From contig CAZQRP010000002.1 in assembly GCA_964596125.1 (NCBI GenBank), positions 1-64,000 on the forward strand: a stretch of DNA of 64,000 nucleotides. Reading direction: 5' to 3'. A model generated the notes under the pieces. It had not been told where the DNA came from. It was given only the letters and a program-made list of their open reading frames with translations, and made no database searches. This DNA is from CAZQRP01 sp964596125. GTDB lineage: Bacteria > Chloroflexota > Dehalococcoidia > GIF9 > UBA5629. Shown one piece after another: positions 19,624 to 29,236 of this stretch. How positions within the stretch are numbered: the stretch's first letter is position 1; every line of letters begins with the position of its first letter. The translations under genes and the position numbers were made by a program.

Positions 19624-20848
19624 TCGAGTAGTGATTACTGGCTATGGAGCTATTACGCCGCTGGGCTCAAATATTGAAGATACCTGGCGAGCATTAATCG
19701 CCGGTAAATCGGGGATCGACTATATAAGCCTGTTCGATTCAACCGATTTCAATGTTAAGGTAGCGGCTGAAGCCAAGGACTTTACCCCGAATGACTACCT
19801 TGATCCAAACACAATACGGTACACAGACAGGTTTACTCAATTTGCTATGGTGGCCAGCTTACAAGCTATTGAGAATGCGAAGCTTAAAATAAACGACACA
19901 AATAAATATGATACCGGTATTCTGGTCGGCAGTGGCATCGGCGGTTTAACTACGTTGTCACAGCAAATAGAGGTGCTGGATACAAGAGGCCCATCCCGGG
20001 TAAGTCCCTATACTGTGCCCATGATGATAGCCGATAATGCTTCAAGCCGGGTATCGATAAAAACAGGAATTATGGGGCCCAATCTGAGCCTGGTCTCATC
20101 CTGTTCGACAGGAACAGATGCCATTGGCATAGCTTATAAAATGATAAAACACGGTGAGATTAAATCGATGATTGCCGGTGGTGCCGATGCTGCTGTTACC
20201 CCTATCGGTGTTGCAGGATTTTCGCAAGCCGGCGCACTATCGAAAAATACGGACCCTAAGATTGCGTCGAGACCTTTTGATGCTAAGCGTGACGGCTTCG
20301 TTATTGGTGAGGGTTCTGCTATCGTAGTTTTAGAGAGTCTCGAGTATGCCAGTTCCAGAAAAGCTACTATTTTGGCAGAAATTATCGGTTATGGAGCTAC
20401 ATCAGACGCTAACCATATTACCCAGCCTTCTGAAAACAGTGAATCGGCAGTTAAAGCAATCGAGTTCGCCTTAACCGGTCTCAGCCACGATAAGGTTGAC
20501 TATATTAACGCCCATGGGACATCAACACCGCTAAATGATATGAGCGAAACCAGAGCCGTTAAGAAAGCATTTGGCAAGAGGGCATATGAAATTCCCATTA
20601 GCTCCATCAAATCTATGGTCGGCCATATGCTCGGCGCTGCCGGGGCACTGGAAGCTATTGTCTGCTGTGAAGTAATAAAAAACAGTGTTATACCTCCAAC
20701 AATAAACCATGAAAACCCTGATCCGGAATGTGACCTGGACTATGTGCCAAACAAGGCAAGGGCCACCGATGTCAACATAGCTATTTCAAATTCATTTGGC
20801 TTTGGTGGTCACAATTCGGTCCTTACTATCAGTCGTTATTACGAATAA
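19616..20848 (+). CDS. fabF: Beta-ketoacyl-ACP synthase II
   Basis: Condensing enzyme elongating acyl-ACP with malonyl-ACP. The Cys-His-His triad is intact: SSCSTGTDAIG (nucleophile), NAHGTSTPLND and GHMLGAAGALEA. N-terminal VVITGYGAITPLG and C-terminal SNSFGFGGHNSVL are standard. The 410 residues match FabF. Its start overlaps acpP, and acpS follows 12 nt later, so the cluster is translated together. Confidence 0.95.
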   Translation: MPNRVVITGYGAITPLGSNIEDTWRALIAGKSGIDYISLFDSTDFNVKVAAEAKDFTPNDYLDPNTIRYTDRFTQFAMVASLQAIENAKLKINDTNKYDTGILVGSGIGGLTTLSQQIEVLDTRGPSRVSPYTVPMMIADNASSRVSIKTGIMGPNLSLVSSCSTGTDAIGIAYKMIKHGEIKSMIAGGADAAVTPIGVAGFSQAGALSKNTDPKIASRPFDAKRDGFVIGEGSAIVVLESLEYASSRKATILAEIIGYGATSDANHITQPSENSESAVKAIEFALTGLSHDKVDYINAHGTSTPLNDMSETRAVKKAFGKRAYEIPISSIKSMVGHMLGAAGALEAIVCCEVIKNSVIPPTINHENPDPECDLDYVPNKARATDVNIAISNSFGFGGHNSVLTISRYYE

Positions 20849-20860
20849 AAAGGAGCATTA

Positions 20861-21241
20861 TTGGCTAAGTCATCTAAGATAACTGTCGGAGTTGATATTA
20901 TAGAGATATATCGAATCAAGCAAGCGGTATCAAACTGGCAGCACTCGTTTTTGAGTCGTATTTATACCGAGGTTGAATTAAAACACTGCCATAACCTGGC
21001 TTCAAGCTTAGCTGCCCGCTTTGCTGCTAAGGAAGCGGTGATGAAAGCTCTTGGTACTGGCGCCAGAGGTCTAAGTTGGCGAGATATCGAGGTTATTTCG
21101 AATAACAACGGCACTCCCTTAGTCCAGCTCTATGGCAAAGCCCTGGATAAAGCCAGAGAAATTGGAATAACTGAATTCTCTATTAGTTTATCCCATAATA
21201 AACAATATGCTATTGCCTTTGTAATCGGTAATGCTGTCTAA
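20861..21241 (+). CDS. acpS: Holo-ACP synthase
   Basis: Transfers 4'-phosphopantetheine from CoA to the ACP serine. The 126 residues show GVDIIEIYRI with the Mg-binding Asp, and SLAARFAAKEAVMKALGTGARGLSW with the Glu-Lys pair, plus the SLSHNKQYAIAFV end. TTG start with AAAAGGAG at good distance. It overlaps fabK by 11 nt. Having acpS within the fab operon next to its ACP substrate is functionally coherent. Confidence 0.93.
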   Translation: MAKSSKITVGVDIIEIYRIKQAVSNWQHSFLSRIYTEVELKHCHNLASSLAARFAAKEAVMKALGTGARGLSWRDIEVISNNNGTPLVQLYGKALDKAREIGITEFSISLSHNKQYAIAFVIGNAV

Positions 21242-22178
21242 CTTCTCAATTTGTAAGCTACTTAATATAAAATATCCTATCTTTCAGGGGGGCATGGCTT
21301 GTCTCGGGACGGCCGAGTTGGTATCTGCAGTGTCCAATGCTGGAGGCTTAGGTATTATTGGCAGTGGGAATGCTCCTCCTGACTGGCTAACAGAACAAAT
21401 CAGATTGACCAGGGAAAAGACCGACAAACCTTTTGGCGTTAATATATTACTGATGTCACCCTTCCTGAAAGAAAACCTGAAGGTAATCTTGGATGAAAAA
21501 GTCAATATCGTTACGTTGGGCGGTGGAATTCCCGGCATCCACATTCCAGCTTTAAAGGAAGCTGGAGCCAAGGTGATGCCGGTTGTTTCCAGTGTTGCAC
21601 TTGCCCGACGTCTGGATAGATTGGGAGTAGATGCTATTATTGTCGAAGGTCTGGAATCAGGCGGTCATGTCGGTGATACAACCACAGTAGCTTTATTGCC
21701 CCAGGTAGTCAGCAGTGTTAATGTGCCGGTGATAGCTGCCGGTGGAATTGCCGATGGGCGTGGGCTGGTAGCAGCGCTGGCTCTTGGAGCTCAGGGAGTA
21801 CAAATGGGGACACGGTTTATCTGCTCAGAGGAATGTATCGCTCATCCAAAGTTTAAAGAACAAGTTATTGAAGCTCAGGACCGAGCTACAGTAGTCACCG
21901 GAGAACCAACCGGACATCCTATACGTTGTCTGGAGAACAAGTTGACGCGGCAATTCATGGCCCTTGAAAAGGCAGGAGCATCTAAATCAGAACTAGAGGA
22001 ACTTGGAAAAGGTAGGTTGTATTTGGGAGTGATTCAGGGTAATATAGAAGAAGGCTCGCTCATGGCAGGCCAAGTAGCTGGCTTAATAAAAGAAACCAAG
22101 CCGGTTGAAGCAATAATACAGGATATATTACTCGAAGCTGAAAAAATAATAGAAACACTTTATAAATTTAAATCATAA
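21231..22178 (+). CDS. fabK: Enoyl-ACP reductase II (FMN-dependent)
   Basis: FabK-type flavoprotein performing the last reduction of each elongation cycle, used instead of FabI. Family signatures: KYPIFQGGMACLGTAELVSAVSNAG, GGIPGIHIPALKEAG, the catalytic-region GLESGGHVGDTTT, AAGGIADGRGL for FMN phosphate and QMGTRFI. The 315 residues fit FabK and 2-nitropropane dioxygenase relatives; its place between acpS and fabD decides in favour of FabK. No fabI is seen in the window. Confidence 0.9.
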   Translation: MLSNFSICKLLNIKYPIFQGGMACLGTAELVSAVSNAGGLGIIGSGNAPPDWLTEQIRLTREKTDKPFGVNILLMSPFLKENLKVILDEKVNIVTLGGGIPGIHIPALKEAGAKVMPVVSSVALARRLDRLGVDAIIVEGLESGGHVGDTTTVALLPQVVSSVNVPVIAAGGIADGRGLVAALALGAQGVQMGTRFICSEECIAHPKFKEQVIEAQDRATVVTGEPTGHPIRCLENKLTRQFMALEKAGASKSELEELGKGRLYLGVIQGNIEEGSLMAGQVAGLIKETKPVEAIIQDILLEAEKIIETLYKFKS

Positions 22179-22190
22179 GGAGAATGGAAC

Positions 22191-23135
22191 ATGGTAGAGG
22201 AAATAAAAGTCGCTTATGTTTTTCCGGGGCAAGGATCTCAATCACTTGGCATGGGCTTAGACCTGTATGTCCACTATGCTTCTGCTAGAGATGTTTATGA
22301 CGAAGTTGATCAGACTTTAGGATTTTCCCTTTCGCGGCTATGCTTTGAAGGTCCCGAATACGAACTTACTCAGACTATTAATGTACAGGCAGCAGTATTA
22401 ACCACAAGCATAGCCTGTCTAAAAGCTGCTGAAGAGGTTACTGAAAATAGCCTGCCACCTCCTACATTCGTTGCCGGACATAGCTTGGGCGAATATACTG
22501 CTCTGGTAGTTGCTGGCGTATTGAGTTTGTCTGATGCAGTACGCCTAGTTCGCGAGAGAGGACGATTGATGCATGAAGCTGGACAACGGAAAGCTGGCGG
22601 GATGCTGGCTATAATGGGCCTCGACCTAGAAACCGTTGAGACCATCTGTCTATCGGTCGGCACTGTAGTTTCCAATATCAATTCTCCCGGTCAGATTGTA
22701 ATCAGCGGTGCTCAAGAAAATTTAGAAAAGGCAAGAAGATTAGCACAGTTAAAAGGTGGCCGACGGATTATCCCATTAAAAGTGAGTGGCGCCTTCCATT
22801 CTTCTTTAATGGAGCCCGCCTTAGAAGGTTTGAGAACTGCTATAGCAGGATTTACCTTTAATAAACCAGATGTACCAGTTGTGGCTAATGTGACATCTCA
22901 GCCATTAACAGGTGTCCAGGCAATAAAAGAGGAACTCGTTAGCCAGATAGTTCACTGTGTCAAATGGCAACAATCTGTTGAAAGTATGATAGCGAGGGGT
23001 GTTACCACGTTTTTCGAGATAGGCCCTGGTGAAGTACTTACCAACTTGACCAAACGAATCAGTCCAGGAGCACGTACTGTAAATATTAGCAATGTGGACA
23101 CTATAACGGAACTGTTAAGCTGGCGGAAGAAATAA
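22191..23135 (+). CDS. fabD: Malonyl-CoA:ACP transacylase
   Basis: Loads malonyl units on ACP. The 314 residues contain the oxyanion segment FPGQGSQSLGMG, the nucleophile elbow GHSLGEYTALV, the Arg-containing RERGRLMHEAG and the catalytic His in VSGAFHSSLME. The ATG follows AAGGAGAATGGAAC, a strong ribosome-binding site. It starts 12 nt after fabK. Confidence 0.95.
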   Translation: MVEEIKVAYVFPGQGSQSLGMGLDLYVHYASARDVYDEVDQTLGFSLSRLCFEGPEYELTQTINVQAAVLTTSIACLKAAEEVTENSLPPPTFVAGHSLGEYTALVVAGVLSLSDAVRLVRERGRLMHEAGQRKAGGMLAIMGLDLETVETICLSVGTVVSNINSPGQIVISGAQENLEKARRLAQLKGGRRIIPLKVSGAFHSSLMEPALEGLRTAIAGFTFNKPDVPVVANVTSQPLTGVQAIKEELVSQIVHCVKWQQSVESMIARGVTTFFEIGPGEVLTNLTKRISPGARTVNISNVDTITELLSWRKK

Positions 23136-23241
23136 TTGCCACTTTCGCAGGCCATATATAAAACCCGGTGAATTATAAACAGCACTCGCTATCGAGAAAT
23201 AGCAAGGAAAATAGAAACATTTCAAGTAGGTGAATACAGTA

Positions 23242-23685
23242 GTGGTTGGATTACGTCGGAAAGCTAGAATCGCAGCATTGCAGACTCTTTATGAAATTGA
23301 CTGCTCAAGTCATGAATCTGAAGAAGTTTTAGCTCGCTCCTTACAAGAAAAAGACTTCCCTGAGGATGCAGCTTGTTTTGTTCGGGGACTGGTTTATGGA
23401 GTTCTCCAGAATAAGGATGCTATCGATAACACAATTCGACGTTTCGCTCCCCTCTTTCCCGTAGAACAAATAGTAGCTGTTGATAGGAACGTACTCCGCC
23501 TTGCTATCTTTGAAATTTTATTCGATACCACTGTTCCAGTTAAAGCAGCCGCAAACGAAGCTATTGAGCTTGCGAAAAGCTTTGGCGGCGAAACTTCTCA
23601 AAAATTTATTAATGGAGTACTCGGTGCTGTAATAGCCGATTACGAACTGAAGAAAAAAGACCAGGAATTAATTAAAAGCGGTTAG
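23242..23685 (+). CDS. nusB: Transcription antitermination factor NusB
   Basis: NusB binds boxA RNA with NusE (S10) during rRNA antitermination. The all-helical family pattern is present: RRKARIAALQTLYEID, FVRGLVYGV, ILRLAIFEIL-like VLRLAIFEIL and the closing VPVKAAANEAIELAKSFGGETSQKFINGVLG. The GTG at 23242 is preferred over the GTG at 23230 because AGGTGA lies 8 nt before it and the protein then starts just before RRKAR. About 147 residues. It follows fabD by roughly 100 bp and precedes a second ACP gene. Confidence 0.92.
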   Translation: MVGLRRKARIAALQTLYEIDCSSHESEEVLARSLQEKDFPEDAACFVRGLVYGVLQNKDAIDNTIRRFAPLFPVEQIVAVDRNVLRLAIFEILFDTTVPVKAAANEAIELAKSFGGETSQKFINGVLGAVIADYELKKKDQELIKSG

Positions 23686-23712
23686 CGAGTTTAGTGGTTT
23701 GATAAATAGAAA

Positions 23713-23970
23713 GTGGCGACTATCTTAGAGCGACTCAGGAAAATAATTATAGAGCAGCTAGGCGCTGATGAAGAATCTGTAGTGCCTGCGGCATCTTTTG
23801 CTTATGACCTCAATGCTGATTCCGCTGATCTGGCAGAGTTGGTTGCGGAAATAGAACATGCATTCAGCACTCCGAAATTAAAGGTGGAAATCTCAGACAA
23901 AGATATGGAGAAAATCGTCACTGTTCAAGATATTATCGATTATCTTCAAGATCATGTCATGGAGGATTAG
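23713..23970 (+). CDS. Second acyl carrier protein
   Basis: An 85-residue ACP paralogue. The attachment region reads [23 protein letters not shown], with DSAD in place of the DSLG of the first ACP, and the C-terminal helix ([15 protein letters not shown]) is standard. GTG start with a poor ribosome-binding site, 27 nt after nusB. Two ACPs flank one set of fab genes; the second could serve another pathway, but no partner gene is adjacent. It converges on mfd. Confidence 0.85.
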   Translation: MATILERLRKIIIEQLGADEESVVPAASFAYDLNADSADLAELVAEIEHAFSTPKLKVEISDKDMEKIVTVQDIIDYLQDHVMED

Positions 23971-23992
23971 AAAAAAACCTGAATCACTATCT

Positions 23993-26900
23993 CTACTGAG
24001 ATAGTTCCTTATTTAAAGCTACTATCTGAAGTATTTTTCGCAATACATCCGGCCATCTGTTTCCAAATTGTCTGATATTCAGTTTAACCTGCCTGGTACC
24101 TATCACGATCCCATCTTTATAGTCCTGTGGTAACTGCAGTCCCCTCAATTCATTTGCTCCATTAAAATGTACTATAATCTGCCTGTCTTTTGTCGAGATA
24201 GACCCTACTCTGGCCTCAACGGCTAACTGTTTTATGTCAACAACATATAGAAGATTCTTGACCGCCTGGGGCAGCGTTCCAAATCTATCTCTGAGTTCAT
24301 CAGCTATGTCCTCTCGTTCCATAGCAGTTTTCACAACAGCCAATCTTTGATAAAAGGCTATCCTGGTATTCTCACTGGCGATATATTCGTCCGGAATATA
24401 AGAGACCATGGGCAAGGATATGGAAGGAACTGGAGGCATAACTCTCTCAGGCTCTATTTTCCTGCTTTTCCCCCGCTTTAATTCCAGAACTGCATCAGCT
24501 AAAAGACGGCAATAAAGATCAAAGCCCACGGCAGCTATATGACCACTTTGTTTTACTCCCAGCAAATTCCCCGCTCCCCGGATTTCCAAATCTTTCATGG
24601 CGATAGCAAATCCCGCACCTAACTCGGTTGCTTCCGAGATAATCTTCAGCCGCTTTCGAGCTTGTGGGGTCAACTGTTTCCCTTTATCAAATAGAAAATA
24701 AGCATAGGCATTATTACAGCCACGACCCACACGACCACGTAACTGATAAAGCTGTGTCAATCCCAGCTTATCGCTTTTATCGATAATGAGGGTGTTTACA
24801 TTTGGCATATCCAGACCAGACTCGATAATGGTAGTAGTAAGCAGGACATCACTCCTGTGACCAGCAAACTCAACCATTACCTTCTCCAATTCTTCCTCTC
24901 GCATTTGACCATGGGCAACTGATATTACAGCTTCGGGAATTAGGTCAGTCAGCTTATTTGCTAACGAGTTAATGCTCTGGACCCGGTTATGAACAAAAAA
25001 TACCTGTCCATTCCGCTGAAGCTCACGTAATATCGCTTCCCGGATCAATCGCTCATCATACGTACCGATTTTCGTCTTGATTGGCAGACGGTCTTCAGGT
25101 GGTGTTTCCATAACGCTTAAATCTCGGATCCCACTCAACGACATGTGAAGAGTTCGTGGAATCGGTGTAGCGCTTAAAGTAAGAATGTCTATCTCCTGCC
25201 TCAATTTTTTAAAGTATTCTTTGTGAGCTACACCAAAACGCTGCTCTTCATCTATTATTAAAAGCCCCAGTTCCTTAAATACGACATCCTTTTGTAGTAA
25301 CCGGTGAGTGCCAATACAGATATCCACTATGCCGGCAGCCAGGCCCTCGATGATAGTGGCCTGTTCCTTTTCCGAGCATAAACGACTCAATACCTCAACC
25401 CTAATGGGAAAAGCCTGCAGCCGTTCATGAAACGTAATGAAATGCTGCTGGGCTAGTACCGTAGTCGGAACCAGTAAAGCAACCTGTTTGTTATCCATCA
25501 CTGCCTTAAATGCAGCCCGTATGGCAATTTCCGTTTTACCATAGCCAACGTCACCACAAACAAGTCGATCCATTGGCTTTTCCATTTCCATGTCAGACTT
25601 GACCGCTTGGACAGCCTCCAACTGGTCGGGAGTTTCCATATAGGGAAACGAAGACTCTAACTCCCGTTGCCAGAGTCCGTCATCGGAAAACGCATATCCC
25701 GAAGCTGTCTCCCTGGCAGCATATAGCCTCAGTAATTCTTCGGCCACATCAGCTACAGATTTCTTAACTCGCTGCTTTGTTTGCGCCCATTCCTGTGTAC
25801 CCAGTCTACTGAGCTTCGGTGGTCGATCACTACTGCCAATATAACTGCTGACACGGTCCATCTGGTCAGTGGGGACATAAAGCCTGTCAAGGTCAGCATA
25901 TTCCAGAACAAGATACTCCCGTTCGGTACCTTCACCAATGATTCTGGTCAGCCCGGTGAACTTGCCAATACCGTGATCAACGTGGACCATATAATCGCCT
26001 GGTCTCAAGTCGGAAACAAATTGATGATGGCGTACCGATCTTGCTTTGAACAAGCGCCGCTGCTTAATATAGCCAAACAGCTCGTTATCAGTAAACACAG
26101 TCAGGATATCATCTAGCAACCAACCCTCAGTCATTGAACCTTGAACCAGAGTAACAGAGCCAGACCGAGGTTCATGCTCCAGCCGGGAAACAGGGTGAAC
26201 TAAAATATCCTGTTCTTGTAACAGCTCAGAAAGACGGTTCGTTTGCTGGCTAACTATCAGGATGCGATCATTTTTTTCAAGTTTTTGTTTCAATTCTCTA
26301 GAAAAGACTCCAAGCCTTCCACCGTATTTGGGCACAGTTGAAAACGGTAAAGACCGTAGACAGGTCTCCCGAGAGTTATCGATATCCCAGGAACAAAAAA
26401 ACAACCGTCGCTTGACTTCGTTTATCTTTGTCTTGAATTCTATATGCGATATTAGAGAAGAATCAGAAACTGACACTGGTTCACTGTTTCCCATCTTTGC
26501 CACTCGGGACTCCTTTGCCTGAGCGTTTATTTTATGGATGATATCAGTGATTTCATCAAAATCGTCTAATATTAAAAGCGCCTCATCAGGCAGGTAGTCC
26601 AGAATAGTGTCATTGTTAAGATTAGTAAAATTTTCTTTCGCTGGTATCACCGTTACTGAGGTTACAAATCCTTGTGAACGCTGTGTCTTTGGCTCGAACA
26701 GCCGTATGTTATCTATTTGATTACCGAAAAATTCTATTCGAGCAGGTAGCTCATTATCTATAGGGAAAATGTCGACAATACCACCTCGACGACTTATTGT
26801 ACCACGCAGTTCCACGAGATCATCTAAATCATATCCCATAGACTGCCATCTACCCACAAGCTGAAGCGGGTCTGCAGACATCCCCACCTCCAGAGTGTGA

Positions 26901-27352
26901 TAAGCTTTATCGAAGCCAGACGGGGATACAGTTTTACTGGCCGCAGCTACAGCCGAGCTTACTATCAATGGAATACTACGGTTATGTACTGATTCCTTCT
27001 GATACGTAGTAAGTGCTGAAAGTGCCTTAAGTCTCTCTGCCATCGTTTCAGAGTCTGTTGTGGAGAGCGCTCCTTCTACTAAGAAATCAATCTCGGGATA
27101 AAAATATAATAAGGCAGAATCGGGACACCAGGTTTGAAGCTCGTCAAAGAGTCTTTTCGCATCCTCAGGGTGTGGGATTATCACCAGAATAGGTAACGCT
27201 AATCCCAGGTAAAGGGACGCAATAAAATAAGGTTTTGCAGCATTTGTTACCGCCAGCTTATTCTCTAACTCTGGCGTCTTAATCAATCCGCTTTTGAGTT
27301 CCTGGTACCTGGAATTGTGCTCTACTAGAGAGAGAAGACAAGACAAATTCAT
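23993..27352 (-). CDS. mfd: Transcription-repair coupling factor
   Basis: Mfd removes stalled RNA polymerase at lesions and recruits UvrA. The 1119 residues carry an N-terminal UvrB-like region (SRRGGIVDIFPIDNELPARIEFFGNQIDNIR), the RNAP-interacting CarD-like domain (LRPGDYMVHVDHGIGKFTGLTRI), then the RecG-like helicase: Walker A CGDVGYGKTEIAIRAAFKA, DEEQRFGVAHKE, SATPIPRTLHMSLSGIRD, TTIIESGLDMPNVNTLI and QLRGRVGRG. The C-terminal TRCF domain follows (RIAFYQRL, ELRDRFG). Full-length and intact; probably transcribed alone. Confidence 0.96.
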   Translation of the reverse strand: MNLSCLLSLVEHNSRYQELKSGLIKTPELENKLAVTNAAKPYFIASLYLGLALPILVIIPHPEDAKRLFDELQTWCPDSALLYFYPEIDFLVEGALSTTDSETMAERLKALSALTTYQKESVHNRSIPLIVSSAVAAASKTVSPSGFDKAYHTLEVGMSADPLQLVGRWQSMGYDLDDLVELRGTISRRGGIVDIFPIDNELPARIEFFGNQIDNIRLFEPKTQRSQGFVTSVTVIPAKENFTNLNNDTILDYLPDEALLILDDFDEITDIIHKINAQAKESRVAKMGNSEPVSVSDSSLISHIEFKTKINEVKRRLFFCSWDIDNSRETCLRSLPFSTVPKYGGRLGVFSRELKQKLEKNDRILIVSQQTNRLSELLQEQDILVHPVSRLEHEPRSGSVTLVQGSMTEGWLLDDILTVFTDNELFGYIKQRRLFKARSVRHHQFVSDLRPGDYMVHVDHGIGKFTGLTRIIGEGTEREYLVLEYADLDRLYVPTDQMDRVSSYIGSSDRPPKLSRLGTQEWAQTKQRVKKSVADVAEELLRLYAARETASGYAFSDDGLWQRELESSFPYMETPDQLEAVQAVKSDMEMEKPMDRLVCGDVGYGKTEIAIRAAFKAVMDNKQVALLVPTTVLAQQHFITFHERLQAFPIRVEVLSRLCSEKEQATIIEGLAAGIVDICIGTHRLLQKDVVFKELGLLIIDEEQRFGVAHKEYFKKLRQEIDILTLSATPIPRTLHMSLSGIRDLSVMETPPEDRLPIKTKIGTYDERLIREAILRELQRNGQVFFVHNRVQSINSLANKLTDLIPEAVISVAHGQMREEELEKVMVEFAGHRSDVLLTTTIIESGLDMPNVNTLIIDKSDKLGLTQLYQLRGRVGRGCNNAYAYFLFDKGKQLTPQARKRLKIISEATELGAGFAIAMKDLEIRGAGNLLGVKQSGHIAAVGFDLYCRLLADAVLELKRGKSRKIEPERVMPPVPSISLPMVSYIPDEYIASENTRIAFYQRLAVVKTAMEREDIADELRDRFGTLPQAVKNLLYVVDIKQLAVEARVGSISTKDRQIIVHFNGANELRGLQLPQDYKDGIVIGTRQVKLNIRQFGNRWPDVLRKILQIVALNKELSQ

Positions 27353-27617
27353 TACATCATACCTGTGAGGCCGGTCATACAGTTAAAGAGCATCCTACTG
27401 AGCTCTAGCTGGATTGTAACACAGCGGCAAAAAAACAATCTAATATCAATACTCCTCCACCATTATAAAAAGGATTGGTCAGAACACTAACCAAGGTCAT
27501 AGGACCTATAAGATCGGACAAGGACTGGAATTATTGCTCCGGTTCCAATCAATATGCGAGCTTTGAAATTAGTGTTACTTATCTCATGTCTGGTAAAATC
27601 AGAGCAAGGAAATGAAT

Positions 27618-28460
27618 ATGTCAAATACCCAATACAAACAAATTATTGACCTGGCTATTGCCGAAGACCTCAAATCAGGAGATCCAACCACCGAGGCACT
27701 AATACCCGAAACTCAATATGGGACTGCCCGGATCACAGCCAAAGAACAAGGGATACTTGCAGGGATCGAAGTAGCCAAGCACGTTTTTCTGAAAGTCGAT
27801 CCTGAATTAAAGGTAAATATATATATCAGGGACGGAGCTGAAATCGACACTGGAGATACAATAGCGAAAATAGAAGGAAAGACTGCCAGTATATTAAAAG
27901 CAGAGCGAGTAGCCCTGAACTTTCTACAGCACCTCAGCGGCATTGCATCAATGACAGCCCGGTATGTTAAAGCCATAAAAGGCATGCCTGTACAGGTCAC
28001 AGATACCAGAAAGACCGTGCCCGGCATGAGAGTGCTGGAAAAGCAAGCTGTTGTAATGGGTGGGGGTAAAAATCACAGAATGCATTTAGGCGATGGCATT
28101 CTGATTAAAGACAATCACCTGACCGCTCTTTATAGAAAAGGCCTGCATATAAAGGAAATCGTAGCCGAAGCCCGTCAAAAAAACAAATGCGGATTAAAAA
28201 TTGAAGTAGAAGTAAAAAGCCCACAAGAAGCTGTCGAAGCTGCCGAGGCCATGGCTGACATTATCATGCTAGATAATATGAACCTTAATGATATGCGCCG
28301 GGCAGTCCAAATGATTAAAGGACGCGCTGTAATTGAAGCCTCAGGAGGTGTTACTTTAGATAATATTCAGGCCATTGCCGAAACTGGTGTTGACATTATC
28401 TCAGTGGGAGCCCTCACCCATTCCTCAAAAGCCCTAGATATCAACCTGAAGCTAGACTAG
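27618..28460 (+). CDS. nadC: Nicotinate-nucleotide pyrophosphorylase (carboxylating)
   Basis: Quinolinate phosphoribosyltransferase of de novo NAD synthesis. The 280 residues show IAEDLKSGDPTTEA, VALNFLQHLSGIAS, TDTRKTVPGMRVLEKQAVVMGGGKNHRMHLGDGILIKDNH with the substrate-binding Arg/Lys/His residues, and the phosphate-binding EASGGVTLDNI and DIISVGALTHS. The ATG at 27618 has AAGGA 7 nt upstream; the ATG at 27612 is too close to it. No nadA or nadB is in the window. Confidence 0.94.
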   Translation: MSNTQYKQIIDLAIAEDLKSGDPTTEALIPETQYGTARITAKEQGILAGIEVAKHVFLKVDPELKVNIYIRDGAEIDTGDTIAKIEGKTASILKAERVALNFLQHLSGIASMTARYVKAIKGMPVQVTDTRKTVPGMRVLEKQAVVMGGGKNHRMHLGDGILIKDNHLTALYRKGLHIKEIVAEARQKNKCGLKIEVEVKSPQEAVEAAEAMADIIMLDNMNLNDMRRAVQMIKGRAVIEASGGVTLDNIQAIAETGVDIISVGALTHSSKALDINLKLD

Positions 28461-28526
28461 CAAGCATTAAAAAAGACTCTACTCAGTACAAAAACGATTC
28501 ATTAGTACATAAGCTGTCACTGGATT

Positions 28527-28754
28527 TTACGCGTCTGTTTCCTTTAATGCTTCTGAAGCGCCCTGCAAGGATTCATTAGCCTTGACCATATACTGAGCTG
28601 CATTTACTATATCCTGGTAAATCACACCGTCACCGAGATCTTTTGCTTTTTCCGCCCACTCCCTGAATTCTTCGCTATGCTCTTTATTATGCTCGATCCA
28701 ATAATTCAATAATTTCTTTAACCTCTTAAGCTCAATCTCGTCCATCCAAGCCAT
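28527..28754 (-). CDS. Small conserved-looking helical protein beside fur
   Basis: A 75-residue, highly charged, all-helical protein (LKKLLNYWIEHNKEHSEEFREWAEKAKDL) with a WIEHN motif followed by several His and Glu. I cannot assign a function. It starts 26 nt after a Fur-family gene on the same strand, so a link to metal homeostasis is possible but only contextual. Start at 28754 has GGAAGG directly before it; a second in-frame ATG at 28745 is better spaced. Confidence 0.65.
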   Translation of the reverse strand: MAWMDEIELKRLKKLLNYWIEHNKEHSEEFREWAEKAKDLGDGVIYQDIVNAAQYMVKANESLQGASEALKETDA

Positions 28755-28780
28755 CCTTCCATATAAGTCTCACCTTTAGC

Positions 28781-29191
28781 TTACTTTTGACAATCTGCGC
28801 ATAGGCCAAAAACAGCTAAATGTTTCAAATCAGCTTTAAACTTATAATCACGTGCCAACGTTTCTATTACAGGGAGCAGCGTAGACTCAGGTAAATCGAT
28901 TATCTTGCCACAATTATTGCATACAAGATGATGGTGATGTCCTTTCTCCGCCGGATGATATCGGATACGCCCATCACCCAGGTCAATCTCTGATACTAAT
29001 CTGAGCTCCTTCAACAATTCGAGCGTTCGATAAATAGTGGAAATATTAGCGTAAGGATACCTGGCACGGACTTTAGCATAAATTTCCTCAGCACTGATAT
29101 GCTGGTCAACACTATGAAGAGCTTCAATGACCATCATCCGCTGTGGGGTCAAGCGATAACCTTTTTCCTGAAGTTCCTGATTACAACTCAT
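28781..29191 (-). CDS. Fur-family metal or peroxide regulator
   Basis: Winged-helix repressor of 136 residues. The DNA-binding domain reads YRLTPQRMMVIEALHSVDQHISAEEIYAKV, with SEIDLGDGRIRYH linking to the metal site HHHHLVCNNCGKIIDLPE and a second CxxC at the end (GLCADCQK). Two CxxC pairs indicate a structural zinc. Whether it senses iron, zinc, nickel or peroxide cannot be read from the sequence. It lies between dtd and a small helical protein on the minus strand. Confidence 0.9.
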   Translation of the reverse strand: MSCNQELQEKGYRLTPQRMMVIEALHSVDQHISAEEIYAKVRARYPYANISTIYRTLELLKELRLVSEIDLGDGRIRYHPAEKGHHHHLVCNNCGKIIDLPESTLLPVIETLARDYKFKADLKHLAVFGLCADCQK

Positions 29192-29236
29192 TTAAAAAAG
29201 CATATCATGTCTTATGAGAATTGCGCAATACGCCGC

